Assembly: GCA_040754625.1 (NCBI GenBank) | Contig: JBFMCF010000113.1 | Location: 1-43,175 of the forward strand | Direction: 5' to 3' | DNA from: a bacterium | GTDB lineage: Bacteria > JACRDZ01 > JAQUKH01 | DNA length: 43,175 nt | Shown here: piece after piece, positions 9,614 to 17,073 of the stretch | Position numbering within the stretch: the stretch's first letter is position 1 | Layout of the letters: each line of letters begins with the position of its first letter | Notes under the pieces: model-generated | Seen by the model: only the letters and a program-made list of their open reading frames with translations | What the model was told of the DNA's origin: nothing | The model's database searches: none | Position numbers and translations under genes: made by a program

Positions 9614-10372
9614 TTATATATTTACAAATTTATCCAATATTTTCTTTAAAGCCTCATAGGATTTTGAATCCCGGGGCAAATCAATCAGCGGTTTTCCCTC
9701 GATATCAAAATTCCTGACATTTTCATCCTCAGGAATTGTACCCGCAAGCTTAAGGTCATTCTTTTCTATCTCTGAGGCAATGGAAGCGTCTATTTTTTCC
9801 GGGCTTCTATTTAAAACAAGATAATTCCTGTCTATTTGCAGATTCAGCTCTCTCACTAACTGTTTAATTTTGCCCGCGGCTTTAATACCCCTGACATTAT
9901 AATCAGAAACCAGTAAAAGCAAATCCACCTTTTGGGTGGTCCTGCGGCTGAAGTGTTCCATTCCGGCTTCCGTGTCTATTATGACAAATCTATATTTAGA
10001 TGACAGTTTATCTATAAATTTCCTTATCAGGTTGTTAGTGTAGCAATAACAACCCGGGCCTTCGGGCCTTCCCATGGCCAGAAGGTCAAAACCGGAAGCT
10101 TCAACAAGCGTCTTGGTTATTTCATATTCAATAAAATCGGGTTTACTCATCCCCGCGGGAATGTTTTTTTCTCTTTCAAGAGATTTTTCACGGATGTCCG
10201 CCACATTCGCGTTTATGCTGACCCCTAAGCATTCGTTAAGATTTGAATTTGGGTCAGCGTCAACCGCGAGAATGGGAGACAGGTTTTTTTCCTTCAAAAA
10301 CCTTATACAAAGAGAGGAGAGGGTGGTTTTCCCTGTCCCTCCTTTACCTGAAAGAGCGATAGTAAATGACAT
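9614..10372 (-). CDS. cooC: CooC/AcsF-type nickel-insertion ATPase (first copy)
   Basis: A SIMIBI-class ATPase expected to load nickel into CODH and/or ACS. The 252-residue protein has the deviant Walker A GKGGTGKTT at residues 9-17, DADPNSN at 38-44, and the CYC metal-binding motif at Cys108 and Cys110, the feature that marks CooC. The IDTEAGMEHFSR segment is also diagnostic. It lies directly before acsD, so an AcsF-like role toward ACS is plausible, but sequence alone does not separate CooC from AcsF. No clear Shine-Dalgarno is present because the upstream gap is a repeat array. A second copy is at 13029-13811. Confidence 0.9.
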   Translation of the reverse strand: MSFTIALSGKGGTGKTTLSSLCIRFLKEKNLSPILAVDADPNSNLNECLGVSINANVADIREKSLEREKNIPAGMSKPDFIEYEITKTLVEASGFDLLAMGRPEGPGCYCYTNNLIRKFIDKLSSKYRFVIIDTEAGMEHFSRRTTQKVDLLLLVSDYNVRGIKAAGKIKQLVRELNLQIDRNYLVLNRSPEKIDASIASEIEKNDLKLAGTIPEDENVRNFDIEGKPLIDLPRDSKSYEALKKILDKFVNI

Positions 10373-10376
10373 ATTT

Positions 10377-10434
10377 AGTTTATAAAGTTTTTAAAGTTGT
10401 AAAGTTTCTACTTTATAACTTTTAACTTTATAAC
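10377..10434. repeat. 9-base AAGTTNTAA-type array, metF-cooC gap
   Basis: Units of 9 bases run from 10377 (AGTTTATAA, AGTTTTTAA, AGTTGTAAA), then switch to the complementary words TTATAACTT and TTAACTTTA. The two halves can pair. The array begins 9 bases after the metF stop and extends almost to the cooC start. Confidence 0.7.
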
Positions 10435-10443
10435 ATCTTCTAA

Positions 10444-11313
10444 TTAAATTCCCGCTTTTTCCAAAATCAGCGGCACCTTATCCTCCATGCCGATTGCCAT
10501 AACATGGACACCATCGCAGATTGAGCGGAATTCATTAATCTGCCTGGCAGCTATTTGGATGCCTGTTTCCAATGGTTTTTCCGATTTCTCCAATTCGTTG
10601 ATAAGCTCATCCGGCACCCTGATACCGGGCACAAATTTATTCAAAAACCTTGCCATCTTGGCGCTTTTAAGAAGGAGTATCCCGCCGATTATTTTTACGG
10701 GGAAATGGCGGGCTGTTTCCATGAATTCTTCCATTTTTTTTGTGTCATATACTGCCTGTGTCTGGAAAAATTGCGCGCCAGCTTTAACTTTTTTCTCAAA
10801 TTTTAAAATCTGAGGTTCAATAGGGTCTGCCTCAGGCGTAACTGTGGCACCCATTGTAAACTCTGTTTTTCCTTTAAGCAGGTTTCCATTCATGTCCATG
10901 CCCCTGTTTAGCGTGGAAATGACCTGCAATAACTGGACTGATTCAATGTCAAAAACGGGCTTCGCCTGTTTATGGTCGCCAGCCTGCGTATGGTCGCCGG
11001 TCAGCGCAAGGACATTCCTGATACCAAGGACATGGGCTGATAAAAGGTCGGACTGGATTGCCAGCCGGTTCCTGTCCCTGCACGTTAACTGGTATATCGG
11101 GTCCAAACCATGTTCCAAAATCAGTTTTGAAGCGCCGAGCGAACCCAGGCGCATTACTGAACTCTGGTTATCGGTAACATTGACCGCGTCAACTTTTTCC
11201 TTCAAAAGGGAGGTGGAGTGAAGCATTTCCTGAACATCCGTCCCTTTTGGAGGGCCGGCCTCGGCGGTGATTATAAACTTGTCAGTTTCAAGAGCATTTT
11301 TTAAAGTGTTCAT
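10444..11313 (-). CDS. metF: Methylenetetrahydrofolate reductase, MetF subunit
   Basis: FAD-dependent reduction of 5,10-methylene-THF to 5-methyl-THF, the last step of the methyl branch. The 289-residue protein has the MTHFR TIM-barrel motifs: ITAEAGPPKG near residue 16, VDAVNVTDNQ, LTGDHTQAGDH around 104, FFQTQAVYD and GGILLLKSAK. The length is that of the short acetogen type (about 290), which works together with a MetV partner, and metV is directly upstream. No RnfC2-like subunit is present in the window. The ATG has only a weak ribosome-binding site, since a repeat element fills the gap before it. Confidence 0.95.
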   Translation of the reverse strand: MNTLKNALETDKFIITAEAGPPKGTDVQEMLHSTSLLKEKVDAVNVTDNQSSVMRLGSLGASKLILEHGLDPIYQLTCRDRNRLAIQSDLLSAHVLGIRNVLALTGDHTQAGDHKQAKPVFDIESVQLLQVISTLNRGMDMNGNLLKGKTEFTMGATVTPEADPIEPQILKFEKKVKAGAQFFQTQAVYDTKKMEEFMETARHFPVKIIGGILLLKSAKMARFLNKFVPGIRVPDELINELEKSEKPLETGIQIAARQINEFRSICDGVHVMAIGMEDKVPLILEKAGI

Positions 11314-11327
11314 GATAATATTTTTTT

Positions 11328-11380
11328 GTAGGGGCGTGATTTATCACGCCCTGATTGGGCGCAATAAATTGCGCCCCTAC
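11328..11380. repeat. GTAGGGGCG palindromic element, copy 2
   Basis: A compact 53-base version of the element at 8606. It has the outer inverted repeat GTAGGGGCG/GCGCCCCTAC and two inner hairpins, GGGCGTGATTTATCACGCCC and GGGCGCAATAAATTGCGCCC. It starts one base after the metV stop. Confidence 0.85.
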
Positions 11381-11381
11381 G

Positions 11382-12044
11382 TTATTTCTTTCTTTCCAAT
11401 ATAAGCCTGTCAGGTTTTATATGTTTACTATAATTTTTAGCGGGCTGTATATTTTTAAATTTTTCAAGATGATTGAATTTTTTAAGCCTTTCATAAATCA
11501 GTACCCACGCGCAGTCAACAGGCCGCTCTTCAGTTGAGATCTCGCACTTTCCCTTGTTCATTCCCCCGCACGGTCCGTTTAACAGTCCTTTCGCGCAATT
11601 TGTTATAGGGCATATGCCGTCGGTGAATGAAATCACGCATTCCCCGCACATTGAACAATGTTCGTGGAAATGCCCGTGCCTTTCGATGTTTCCCAAAAAC
11701 AGGGTGTTGCTTGCGGGCCGGACCGGTTTTTCGATTATTTCGGAAACCGATTGCGCGCATGCCCCGCACGCGGTTATCAGGATGGCGTCGGATTTATCAA
11801 TCGCCTCCTTATGCACCTTTAAATCTTTTTTTGTAAGGAGAACATGGCAGGGCGCGTTGATTACGGCGAAACCTGTCACATTTTTGCCAGATGTTTTAAG
11901 TTTTTCAATTAGTTCTTTAGTCGCTGTTTCCCCGCCTGTCTGGCATTCATCGGCGCAGACCGAACAGCCGACAAGAAAAATATTATTTTCTCCCTCGAGG
12001 GATTTAACTATTTCTTCTATGGGTTTTTGTTTTGTTACTATCAT
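11382..12044 (-). CDS. metV: MetV, zinc-binding partner of methylenetetrahydrofolate reductase
   Basis: Member of the MTHFR C-terminal zinc-finger family that pairs with MetF in acetogens and is needed for methylene-THF reduction. The 220-residue protein is cysteine-rich: CSVC at 27-30 and Cys34, Cys66, CGAC at 93-96, HCSMCGEC at 129-136, then Cys145, 150, 159 and 167 in the PITNCAKGLLNGPCGG segment. These could hold zinc and possibly an Fe-S centre. It is followed by metF with only the palindromic element between. Assignment rests on the family pattern and the context. Confidence 0.9.
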   Translation of the reverse strand: MIVTKQKPIEEIVKSLEGENNIFLVGCSVCADECQTGGETATKELIEKLKTSGKNVTGFAVINAPCHVLLTKKDLKVHKEAIDKSDAILITACGACAQSVSEIIEKPVRPASNTLFLGNIERHGHFHEHCSMCGECVISFTDGICPITNCAKGLLNGPCGGMNKGKCEISTEERPVDCAWVLIYERLKKFNHLEKFKNIQPAKNYSKHIKPDRLILERKK

Positions 12045-12081
12045 AAATATTCCCGTAACCAGTAATTACCTGATTTTTATT

Positions 12082-12939
12082 CTATTTTATCAATCCGTTT
12101 GCCATTTTCACGGACTTAACCGTGTTATGCATCAGCATTGTTATTGTCATCGGGCCGACGCCGCCCGGGACAGGCGTAATCATTGACGTTAAATCCTTTA
12201 CATTATCAAAGTCAACGTCGCCGCAAAGTGTCCCGTCAGGTAAACGGTTTACACCGACATCAATTACAACAGCGCCTTTTTTTACAAAATCCTTTGTTAC
12301 AAACTTTGGTTTTCCGATAGCCGCGATTAAAATATCCGCGCGGCGGCTTACCGCCGGCAAATCCTTGGTTTTTGAATGGCAGATTGTTACTGTAGCGTTT
12401 TCCTGCATTAAAAGCATGGCGACGGGCTTCCCGACAATATTGCTCCTGCCGATGACAACTGCCTCTTTACCTTCCATGTTAACCTTTGAATATTCAAGCA
12501 GTTTTATGACCCCGTATGGCGTGCAGGCCACAAATGTAGGTGTTCCCGCGACCAGTTTCCCGACATTATAAGGATGAAACCCATCAACGTCTTTTTCAGG
12601 AACTATACTTTCTAAAACTATATTTGTGTCAATCTGCTTCGGAAGAGGGAGCTGTACCAGGATACCATTTATTTTAGGGTCATTATTTAACTTTTTAATT
12701 AATTTAATAAGAGTTTCCTGTGATATGTTTTCCTCAAGTTTATGTTCTTCAGAATATATCCCAAGGCTGTTGGAGGCCTTTTGTTTCATGCTGACATAAA
12801 CCTTGGAAGCAGGGTTAGCGCCCACAAGAACAACCGCGAGACCCGGGATAATTCCTTTTTGTTTAAGTTGTTCAATATCTTTTTTTAGTTCAGATTGTAT
12901 ATCACCGCTTATTTTTTTCCCGTCGATAAGTTCAGGCAT
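12082..12939 (-). CDS. folD: Bifunctional methylenetetrahydrofolate dehydrogenase/methenyl-THF cyclohydrolase
   Basis: Interconverts 10-formyl-, methenyl- and methylene-THF; being bifunctional it makes a separate FchA unnecessary. The 285-residue protein has the substrate motif with Tyr48 and the catalytic Lys52 (YVSMK), ILVQLPLP, PEKDVDGFHP, the dinucleotide motif GRSNIVGKPVA and the C-terminal PVPGGVGPMT. AGGAG lies upstream of the ATG. It is the second gene of the operon, after cooC2. Confidence 0.97.
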   Translation of the reverse strand: MPELIDGKKISGDIQSELKKDIEQLKQKGIIPGLAVVLVGANPASKVYVSMKQKASNSLGIYSEEHKLEENISQETLIKLIKKLNNDPKINGILVQLPLPKQIDTNIVLESIVPEKDVDGFHPYNVGKLVAGTPTFVACTPYGVIKLLEYSKVNMEGKEAVVIGRSNIVGKPVAMLLMQENATVTICHSKTKDLPAVSRRADILIAAIGKPKFVTKDFVKKGAVVIDVGVNRLPDGTLCGDVDFDNVKDLTSMITPVPGGVGPMTITMLMHNTVKSVKMANGLIK

Positions 12940-12953
12940 TTATATTCTCCTAT

Positions 12954-13037
12954 GTTAGTTTATAAAGTTATAATGTTCTAAAGTAGTAAAGTTAAATCCA
13001 TACGTTACAAATTTTATAACTTTCAACTTTATAACTT
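12954..13037. repeat. 9-base GTTATAAAG-type array, cooC2-folD gap
   Basis: Words such as TTTATAAAGTTATAA and the complementary TTATAACTTTCAACTTTATAAC recur with a period near 9. The array overlaps the last codons of cooC2: its stop codon at 13029-13031 is part of a repeat word. It resembles the array at 10377. Confidence 0.6.
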
Positions 13038-13811
13038 ATTCAATTGCTTTTTTAAGTGTTCAATAACACTTTTGACTTCTTCCGCTGTTTTGCTGTTTTT
13101 ATCAAACTGGTAATTTCCAGTCTGGTCCTGCTTAAGTATATCAGTGCTGAAAGAAATAAGACCAAGCACCGGCAAATTTATTTCTTTCTGAATAGATTCT
13201 ATTTCATTATGATTTCTAACACGGTTTATTACAACAAAAATGTTTTTAATTGTAAGTTCCCTGGCCAAACGTTCAATCGTTAATGCCGTTTGCAGGCTTT
13301 TCCGGCCCGTGTCAATGACTATTATCAGGGCATCCACTGATTCAGCTGTCCCGCGGCTGAGATGTTCAATGCCCGCCTCCATATCTATTAAAATAATTTC
13401 TTCCCTGTTTACCAGGATATGTTTCAAAAGTGTTTTTAAAAGCGCGTTTTCAGGGCAGAAACAACCGCCGCCGCCTGATTTTAATCCTCCCAACATAAGA
13501 AATTTAATATCCGCATTGATATTTTTACTATATTTTTCAGGAATATCATCCACTTTTGGATTCATTTTAAAAAAGGGATTATTTATTCCCGGTTTAGTTC
13601 CTGTTCTTTCAGCAATGAGTTCTTTCATTTCAGAAAGAGGCACTATATCTTTTGTTTCTTTTAAACTTAATCCCAGTGACAGGCCTAAGTTTGAATCAGG
13701 GTCAGCGTCAAGCGCAAGGACCTTATTTCCGGCAGACGAGAAAGTAAATGCTAACAGGCTGGTTAATGTTGTTTTTCCGACTCCGCCTTTTCCAGAAACA
13801 GCGATTTTCAA
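13029..13811 (-). CDS. cooC: CooC-type nickel-insertion ATPase (second copy)
   Basis: First gene of the operon as transcribed. The 260-residue protein has the deviant Walker A GKGGVGKTT at residues 7-15, LDADPDSN at about 34-41, and a C-F-C metal site at Cys117 and Cys119 preceded by a glycine run. It is clearly diverged from the 9614-10372 copy, so this is not a recent duplication. One copy probably serves CODH and the other ACS; which is which cannot be told here. The start is TTG, with two purine-rich GGCGG stretches just upstream. The last codon and stop lie in a repeat array. Confidence 0.9.
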   Translation of the reverse strand: MKIAVSGKGGVGKTTLTSLLAFTFSSAGNKVLALDADPDSNLGLSLGLSLKETKDIVPLSEMKELIAERTGTKPGINNPFFKMNPKVDDIPEKYSKNINADIKFLMLGGLKSGGGGCFCPENALLKTLLKHILVNREEIILIDMEAGIEHLSRGTAESVDALIIVIDTGRKSLQTALTIERLARELTIKNIFVVINRVRNHNEIESIQKEINLPVLGLISFSTDILKQDQTGNYQFDKNSKTAEEVKSVIEHLKKQLNKL

Positions 13812-13903
13812 CCGCCTACCCGCCTTTCAACTCAACATTCATTATCCTAAACAAAAACAGGATATTTTTTACTTTTTTAAATTATTAATTTACAGTTATA
13901 GAT

Positions 13904-13909
13904 AGTATA
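13904..13909 (-). promoter_or_regulatory. Possible -10 element ahead of the Wood-Ljungdahl operon
   Basis: The 198-base gap between cooC2 and the tlpA-like gene is very AT-rich. On the minus strand it contains TATACT about 90 bases before the cooC2 start, without a convincing -35 box. An inverted repeat TATCCT/AGGATA (13843-13864) lies between it and the start codon. Weak evidence only. Confidence 0.25.
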
Positions 13910-14009
13910 TTTTAAATTAAATTTTATTTCTATAAAAATATTTCTCTTTAAAAGGTTATTTTTTCAGGTTGGATGGCAAAAAATAATTGTTAATGGCAAG
14001 AGGGCGGTA

Positions 14010-14519
14010 TTATTTAATATCGAGATATTTTTTAATTTCATCTTCAATCTTTGTATTATATCCAATTATTTTATTTTTAATTTGGCCTTCAATATCCAAA
14101 ATAAAAGTTACGGGTATGGATTTTATACCGCCATAAGCGGAGATTAAATTATCATTCGCCATAATTATTTTTATCGCCGGTTGATTTTCTTTAACATATT
14201 TTTTGACTTCATTGATGTCCTGGTCAACGCTAAAAGCAATAATTGATAACCCGTTATCTTTATATTTTTGGAAAAATTTTTCCATCTCAGCCAGTTCTTT
14301 GCGGCAGGAAGGGCACCATGTCGCCCAGAAATTCAAGACCGTGACCTTTCCATTAATAAGTTTTTTTAATTCAATATCTTTTCCCTCAAGGTCTTTGACG
14401 ATTATATCAGGGACATATTTTTTAGCAGGGGAGGAAGATTCAGTGCTGATTTTATTTGTCGAAAATTGAATAACAGCATATACGGTTATTACTGCTATTA
14501 GTAATAATATTTTCTTCAT
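14010..14519 (-). CDS. Membrane-anchored TlpA/ResA-like thioredoxin
   Basis: Thiol-disulfide oxidoreductase expected outside the cytoplasmic membrane. The 169-residue protein has an N-terminal signal or anchor segment (about residues 4-19), then a thioredoxin fold of the TlpA/AhpC-TSA type with FWATWCPSC; the redox pair is Cys69 and Cys72. The conserved cis-Pro region is at KSIPVTFI. A G-rich stretch ahead of the ATG serves as ribosome-binding site. It lies 18 bases after trxB and is probably cotranscribed. Exact partner (cytochrome c maturation, peroxide reduction or other) is not shown. Confidence 0.88.
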   Translation of the reverse strand: MKKILLLIAVITVYAVIQFSTNKISTESSSPAKKYVPDIIVKDLEGKDIELKKLINGKVTVLNFWATWCPSCRKELAEMEKFFQKYKDNGLSIIAFSVDQDINEVKKYVKENQPAIKIIMANDNLISAYGGIKSIPVTFILDIEGQIKNKIIGYNTKIEDEIKKYLDIK

Positions 14520-14537
14520 TTTACCCCCCCCGTTCTC

Positions 14538-15455
14538 TCAGGAAACATATTTTTCAGCGGCCATCGCCGCGGTTGCTCCGTCTCCAACAGCCGTGACTAC
14601 CTGCCTCAGAAATTTTTTTCGTATGTCTCCGGCCGCAAAAATACCAGGCACATCGGTTCGCATGTCTTCATCTGTAATTATATAACCATTTTCATCTGTC
14701 CGCACTATATTTTTTAATAAATCGGTATTAGGTTTATGGCCCGCGTAAATGAAAATACCCGAACAGGCCAGAAACGAAATTTCTTTAGTTTTGACATTTT
14801 CTATTTTAATTTTTTCAACCTGGTTATTTCCAATTATCTCTTTTACTATTGAATTTAAAACAGTTGTAATCTTAGGCTGTTTTAAAACGCGTTCCTGAAG
14901 TATTTTCCCCCCGCGGAACTCATCCCGCCTGTGTATCAAATAGACTTTGTTCGTGAATTTTGTAAGGAATACAGCTTCTTCAAGCGCGGCGTTACCTCCC
15001 CCGACTACAGCAACATCTTTATTCTTGAAAAAAGCACCGTCACAAGTCGCGCAGTAGGAAACGCCTCGGCCTCTGAATTTTCTTTCGCCCGGGACATCCA
15101 ATTCATTTGGTTTCGCGCCGGCCGCGATAATAATAGCGTTACATTGAATAGTTGTTCCATCATCCAGAATAATTGTTTTTTCTCCAGCATCCGCATTCCT
15201 TATTTCAGCTACCTGCCCGAATTCTATTTTCGCGCCAAAATGTTTTGCCTGTTTTTCCATATTATTCATTAAATCCAGGCCTCTTATTCCGTCATGGAAA
15301 CCCGGGTAGTTTTCAATAATATCCGTGGTGGCGGCCTGCCCGCCGGGGGCTGTACTTTCCAGTATTAAAGTTGAAAGAAAAGCCCGGCTTGTGTAAATCC
15401 CGGCTGATAATCCCGCCGGCCCCGCGCCGATGATGACAACTTGATATTTATCCAT
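14538..15455 (-). CDS. trxB: Thioredoxin reductase
   Basis: Uses NADPH to reduce thioredoxins through FAD and a redox-active disulfide. The 305-residue protein has the FAD motif GAGPAG at residues 10-15, the CATC active site at Cys135-Cys138, the NAD(P)H motif GGGNAA and the C-terminal FAAGD. GGAG precedes the ATG. The only thioredoxin-like protein in the window is the exported TlpA-type neighbour, which shares the transcription unit. Confidence 0.96.
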   Translation of the reverse strand: MDKYQVVIIGAGPAGLSAGIYTSRAFLSTLILESTAPGGQAATTDIIENYPGFHDGIRGLDLMNNMEKQAKHFGAKIEFGQVAEIRNADAGEKTIILDDGTTIQCNAIIIAAGAKPNELDVPGERKFRGRGVSYCATCDGAFFKNKDVAVVGGGNAALEEAVFLTKFTNKVYLIHRRDEFRGGKILQERVLKQPKITTVLNSIVKEIIGNNQVEKIKIENVKTKEISFLACSGIFIYAGHKPNTDLLKNIVRTDENGYIITDEDMRTDVPGIFAAGDIRKKFLRQVVTAVGDGATAAMAAEKYVS

Positions 15456-15508
15456 TATTAGTCTCCATTTTTATAGTTAACAAAGTTAGTTTTCACACAG
15501 TCTGTTGT

Positions 15509-17065
15509 TTAAGCGGACGCTGATAGATTTTGTATGCCCAGATACAAATTTTCCATCAGATCCTTTGCCGTAAAACCCGTTATTCCCTTTTTCTCTGCCA
15601 GCAAATCTCCTGTTTTTCCGTGCAGGAAACAGGCAAGATTTAAAGCATTAGCAGGGCTTAATTTCTGGCCTAAGAAAGAAACAATCATTCCGGATAACAC
15701 GTCTCCCATGCCGGCCTGCGCCATGCCGGGGTTGCCTGTGGGATTAATGAACTGGTTTCCGTTCGGCAGGGAGATAATTGAATAAGCTCCTTTAAGCACA
15801 AGATAAATATTGTGCTTTATCGCGAAGTTACGGCTGATTGTTAAACGATCTGCTTGAACAGCGTTTGAAGTTGATTTTAATAGCCTTCCCATTTCTCCTG
15901 GATGGGGTGTTAACAGAGCAGGATATTTTCTTTTTTTCAGGATAGAAATATTTTCTGAAAGGGCGTTTAAACCGTCCGCGTCAATTACCAGAGGTTTTTT
16001 TATTTTTCCTGTCAGTATCCTTATTAATTTTATTGTTTCTTCATCATGTGACATCCCGGGACCTATTAAAACCGCATCTTTTGTTTCAGCCAGTTTTAAT
16101 ATTTTTTCTAAAGAAGAAATGGCCAAACTCTTATTTTTTGTTTCAGGCATAGGATGCAATATAATTTCCGTGACGCGTTTACTTAAAGAATTATAAAGCG
16201 ATTCAGGAACCGCGAGTTCAACAAGCCCCGCGCCGCTTTTTAAAGCCGCCTGCGCGGCAAGAAAAGGGGCGCCTATATAATTTTTTGAGCCGGCGATTAT
16301 CAAGGCTTTACCCCGCGATCCTTTATGGGTGGAAGGCGGCCATGAAGGAATAAGCGGTTTAATATCTTTTCCCTCCAGGAGATCAATTAAAATTTCAGGA
16401 TTTTTTGTAAGCCTTGGAGGAAATCCCAATTTAGCGATTTCAAGTTTTCCGGCATAATCAATCGCGGGGGGTAGAAATAATCCGGGTTTAGGTAATTCCA
16501 TTGTTATGGTTAAATCCGCTTTCACTGCGACTGCTCCGATCTGCCCTGTGGACGCATTTACACCGGAAGGGATGTCAAGCGAAACGATGTTTTTACGGGA
16601 ACTATTTATCAATTCAATTACTTTTTGGTGGAGATCGGGCATTAAACCGTGAAAGCCTATCCCGAATATCGCATCGATTATCATCTCGCAATCATGCAAA
16701 TATCTGTTTATTATATTAATATTTTTATGGGTGAGGAGGGTGATGCTGAATCCCGATTTAAGAAGAATATCAAGATTTGTCTTTGCCTCATTTTTAAATT
16801 TAGCGGGGTTTGATAAAAGAAAAATTTTTACATCAGCGTTTGAAACAAAACACAGGTGCCGCGCAAGGCATAATCCATCGCCGCCGTTATTGCCGCGGCC
16901 CGCGAAAACAGCTATCTTTTTATTTTTAAGAGGGCCAAAATGTTTTTCCAGGATTTCTTTTGAAGTTCGCCCGGCGTTTTCCATTAATAGTATGCCGGGA
17001 ATGCCGTATTTCTCCCTGGCAAGGCTGTCGATTTTTTTTATTTCAAGGGAAGATGGTATTTTCAT
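15509..17065 (-). CDS. nnr: Bifunctional NAD(P)H-hydrate epimerase / ADP-dependent dehydratase
   Basis: Repairs damaged hydrated NAD(P)H. The 518-residue protein is the usual fusion: an N-terminal YjeF epimerase domain (GRGNNGGDG at about 55-63, DIPSGVNASTG) and a C-terminal carbohydrate-kinase-like dehydratase domain (THKGSRGKALIIAGS at about 243, GPGMS, VIDADGLNALS, TPHPGEMGRL, GMGDVLSGMI). Both halves have their key motifs, so both activities are expected. The next gene upstream stops 8 bases before it, which suggests cotranscription. No strong Shine-Dalgarno. Confidence 0.95.
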   Translation of the reverse strand: MKIPSSLEIKKIDSLAREKYGIPGILLMENAGRTSKEILEKHFGPLKNKKIAVFAGRGNNGGDGLCLARHLCFVSNADVKIFLLSNPAKFKNEAKTNLDILLKSGFSITLLTHKNINIINRYLHDCEMIIDAIFGIGFHGLMPDLHQKVIELINSSRKNIVSLDIPSGVNASTGQIGAVAVKADLTITMELPKPGLFLPPAIDYAGKLEIAKLGFPPRLTKNPEILIDLLEGKDIKPLIPSWPPSTHKGSRGKALIIAGSKNYIGAPFLAAQAALKSGAGLVELAVPESLYNSLSKRVTEIILHPMPETKNKSLAISSLEKILKLAETKDAVLIGPGMSHDEETIKLIRILTGKIKKPLVIDADGLNALSENISILKKRKYPALLTPHPGEMGRLLKSTSNAVQADRLTISRNFAIKHNIYLVLKGAYSIISLPNGNQFINPTGNPGMAQAGMGDVLSGMIVSFLGQKLSPANALNLACFLHGKTGDLLAEKKGITGFTAKDLMENLYLGIQNLSASA

Positions 17066-17073
17066 AATAAATA

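Noticed and set aside
13843-13864. Terminator or operator from the TATCCT/AGGATA inverted repeat
   Set aside because: The stem is only 6 weak pairs, and no plus-strand gene ends there; mentioned only as context for the promoter region.
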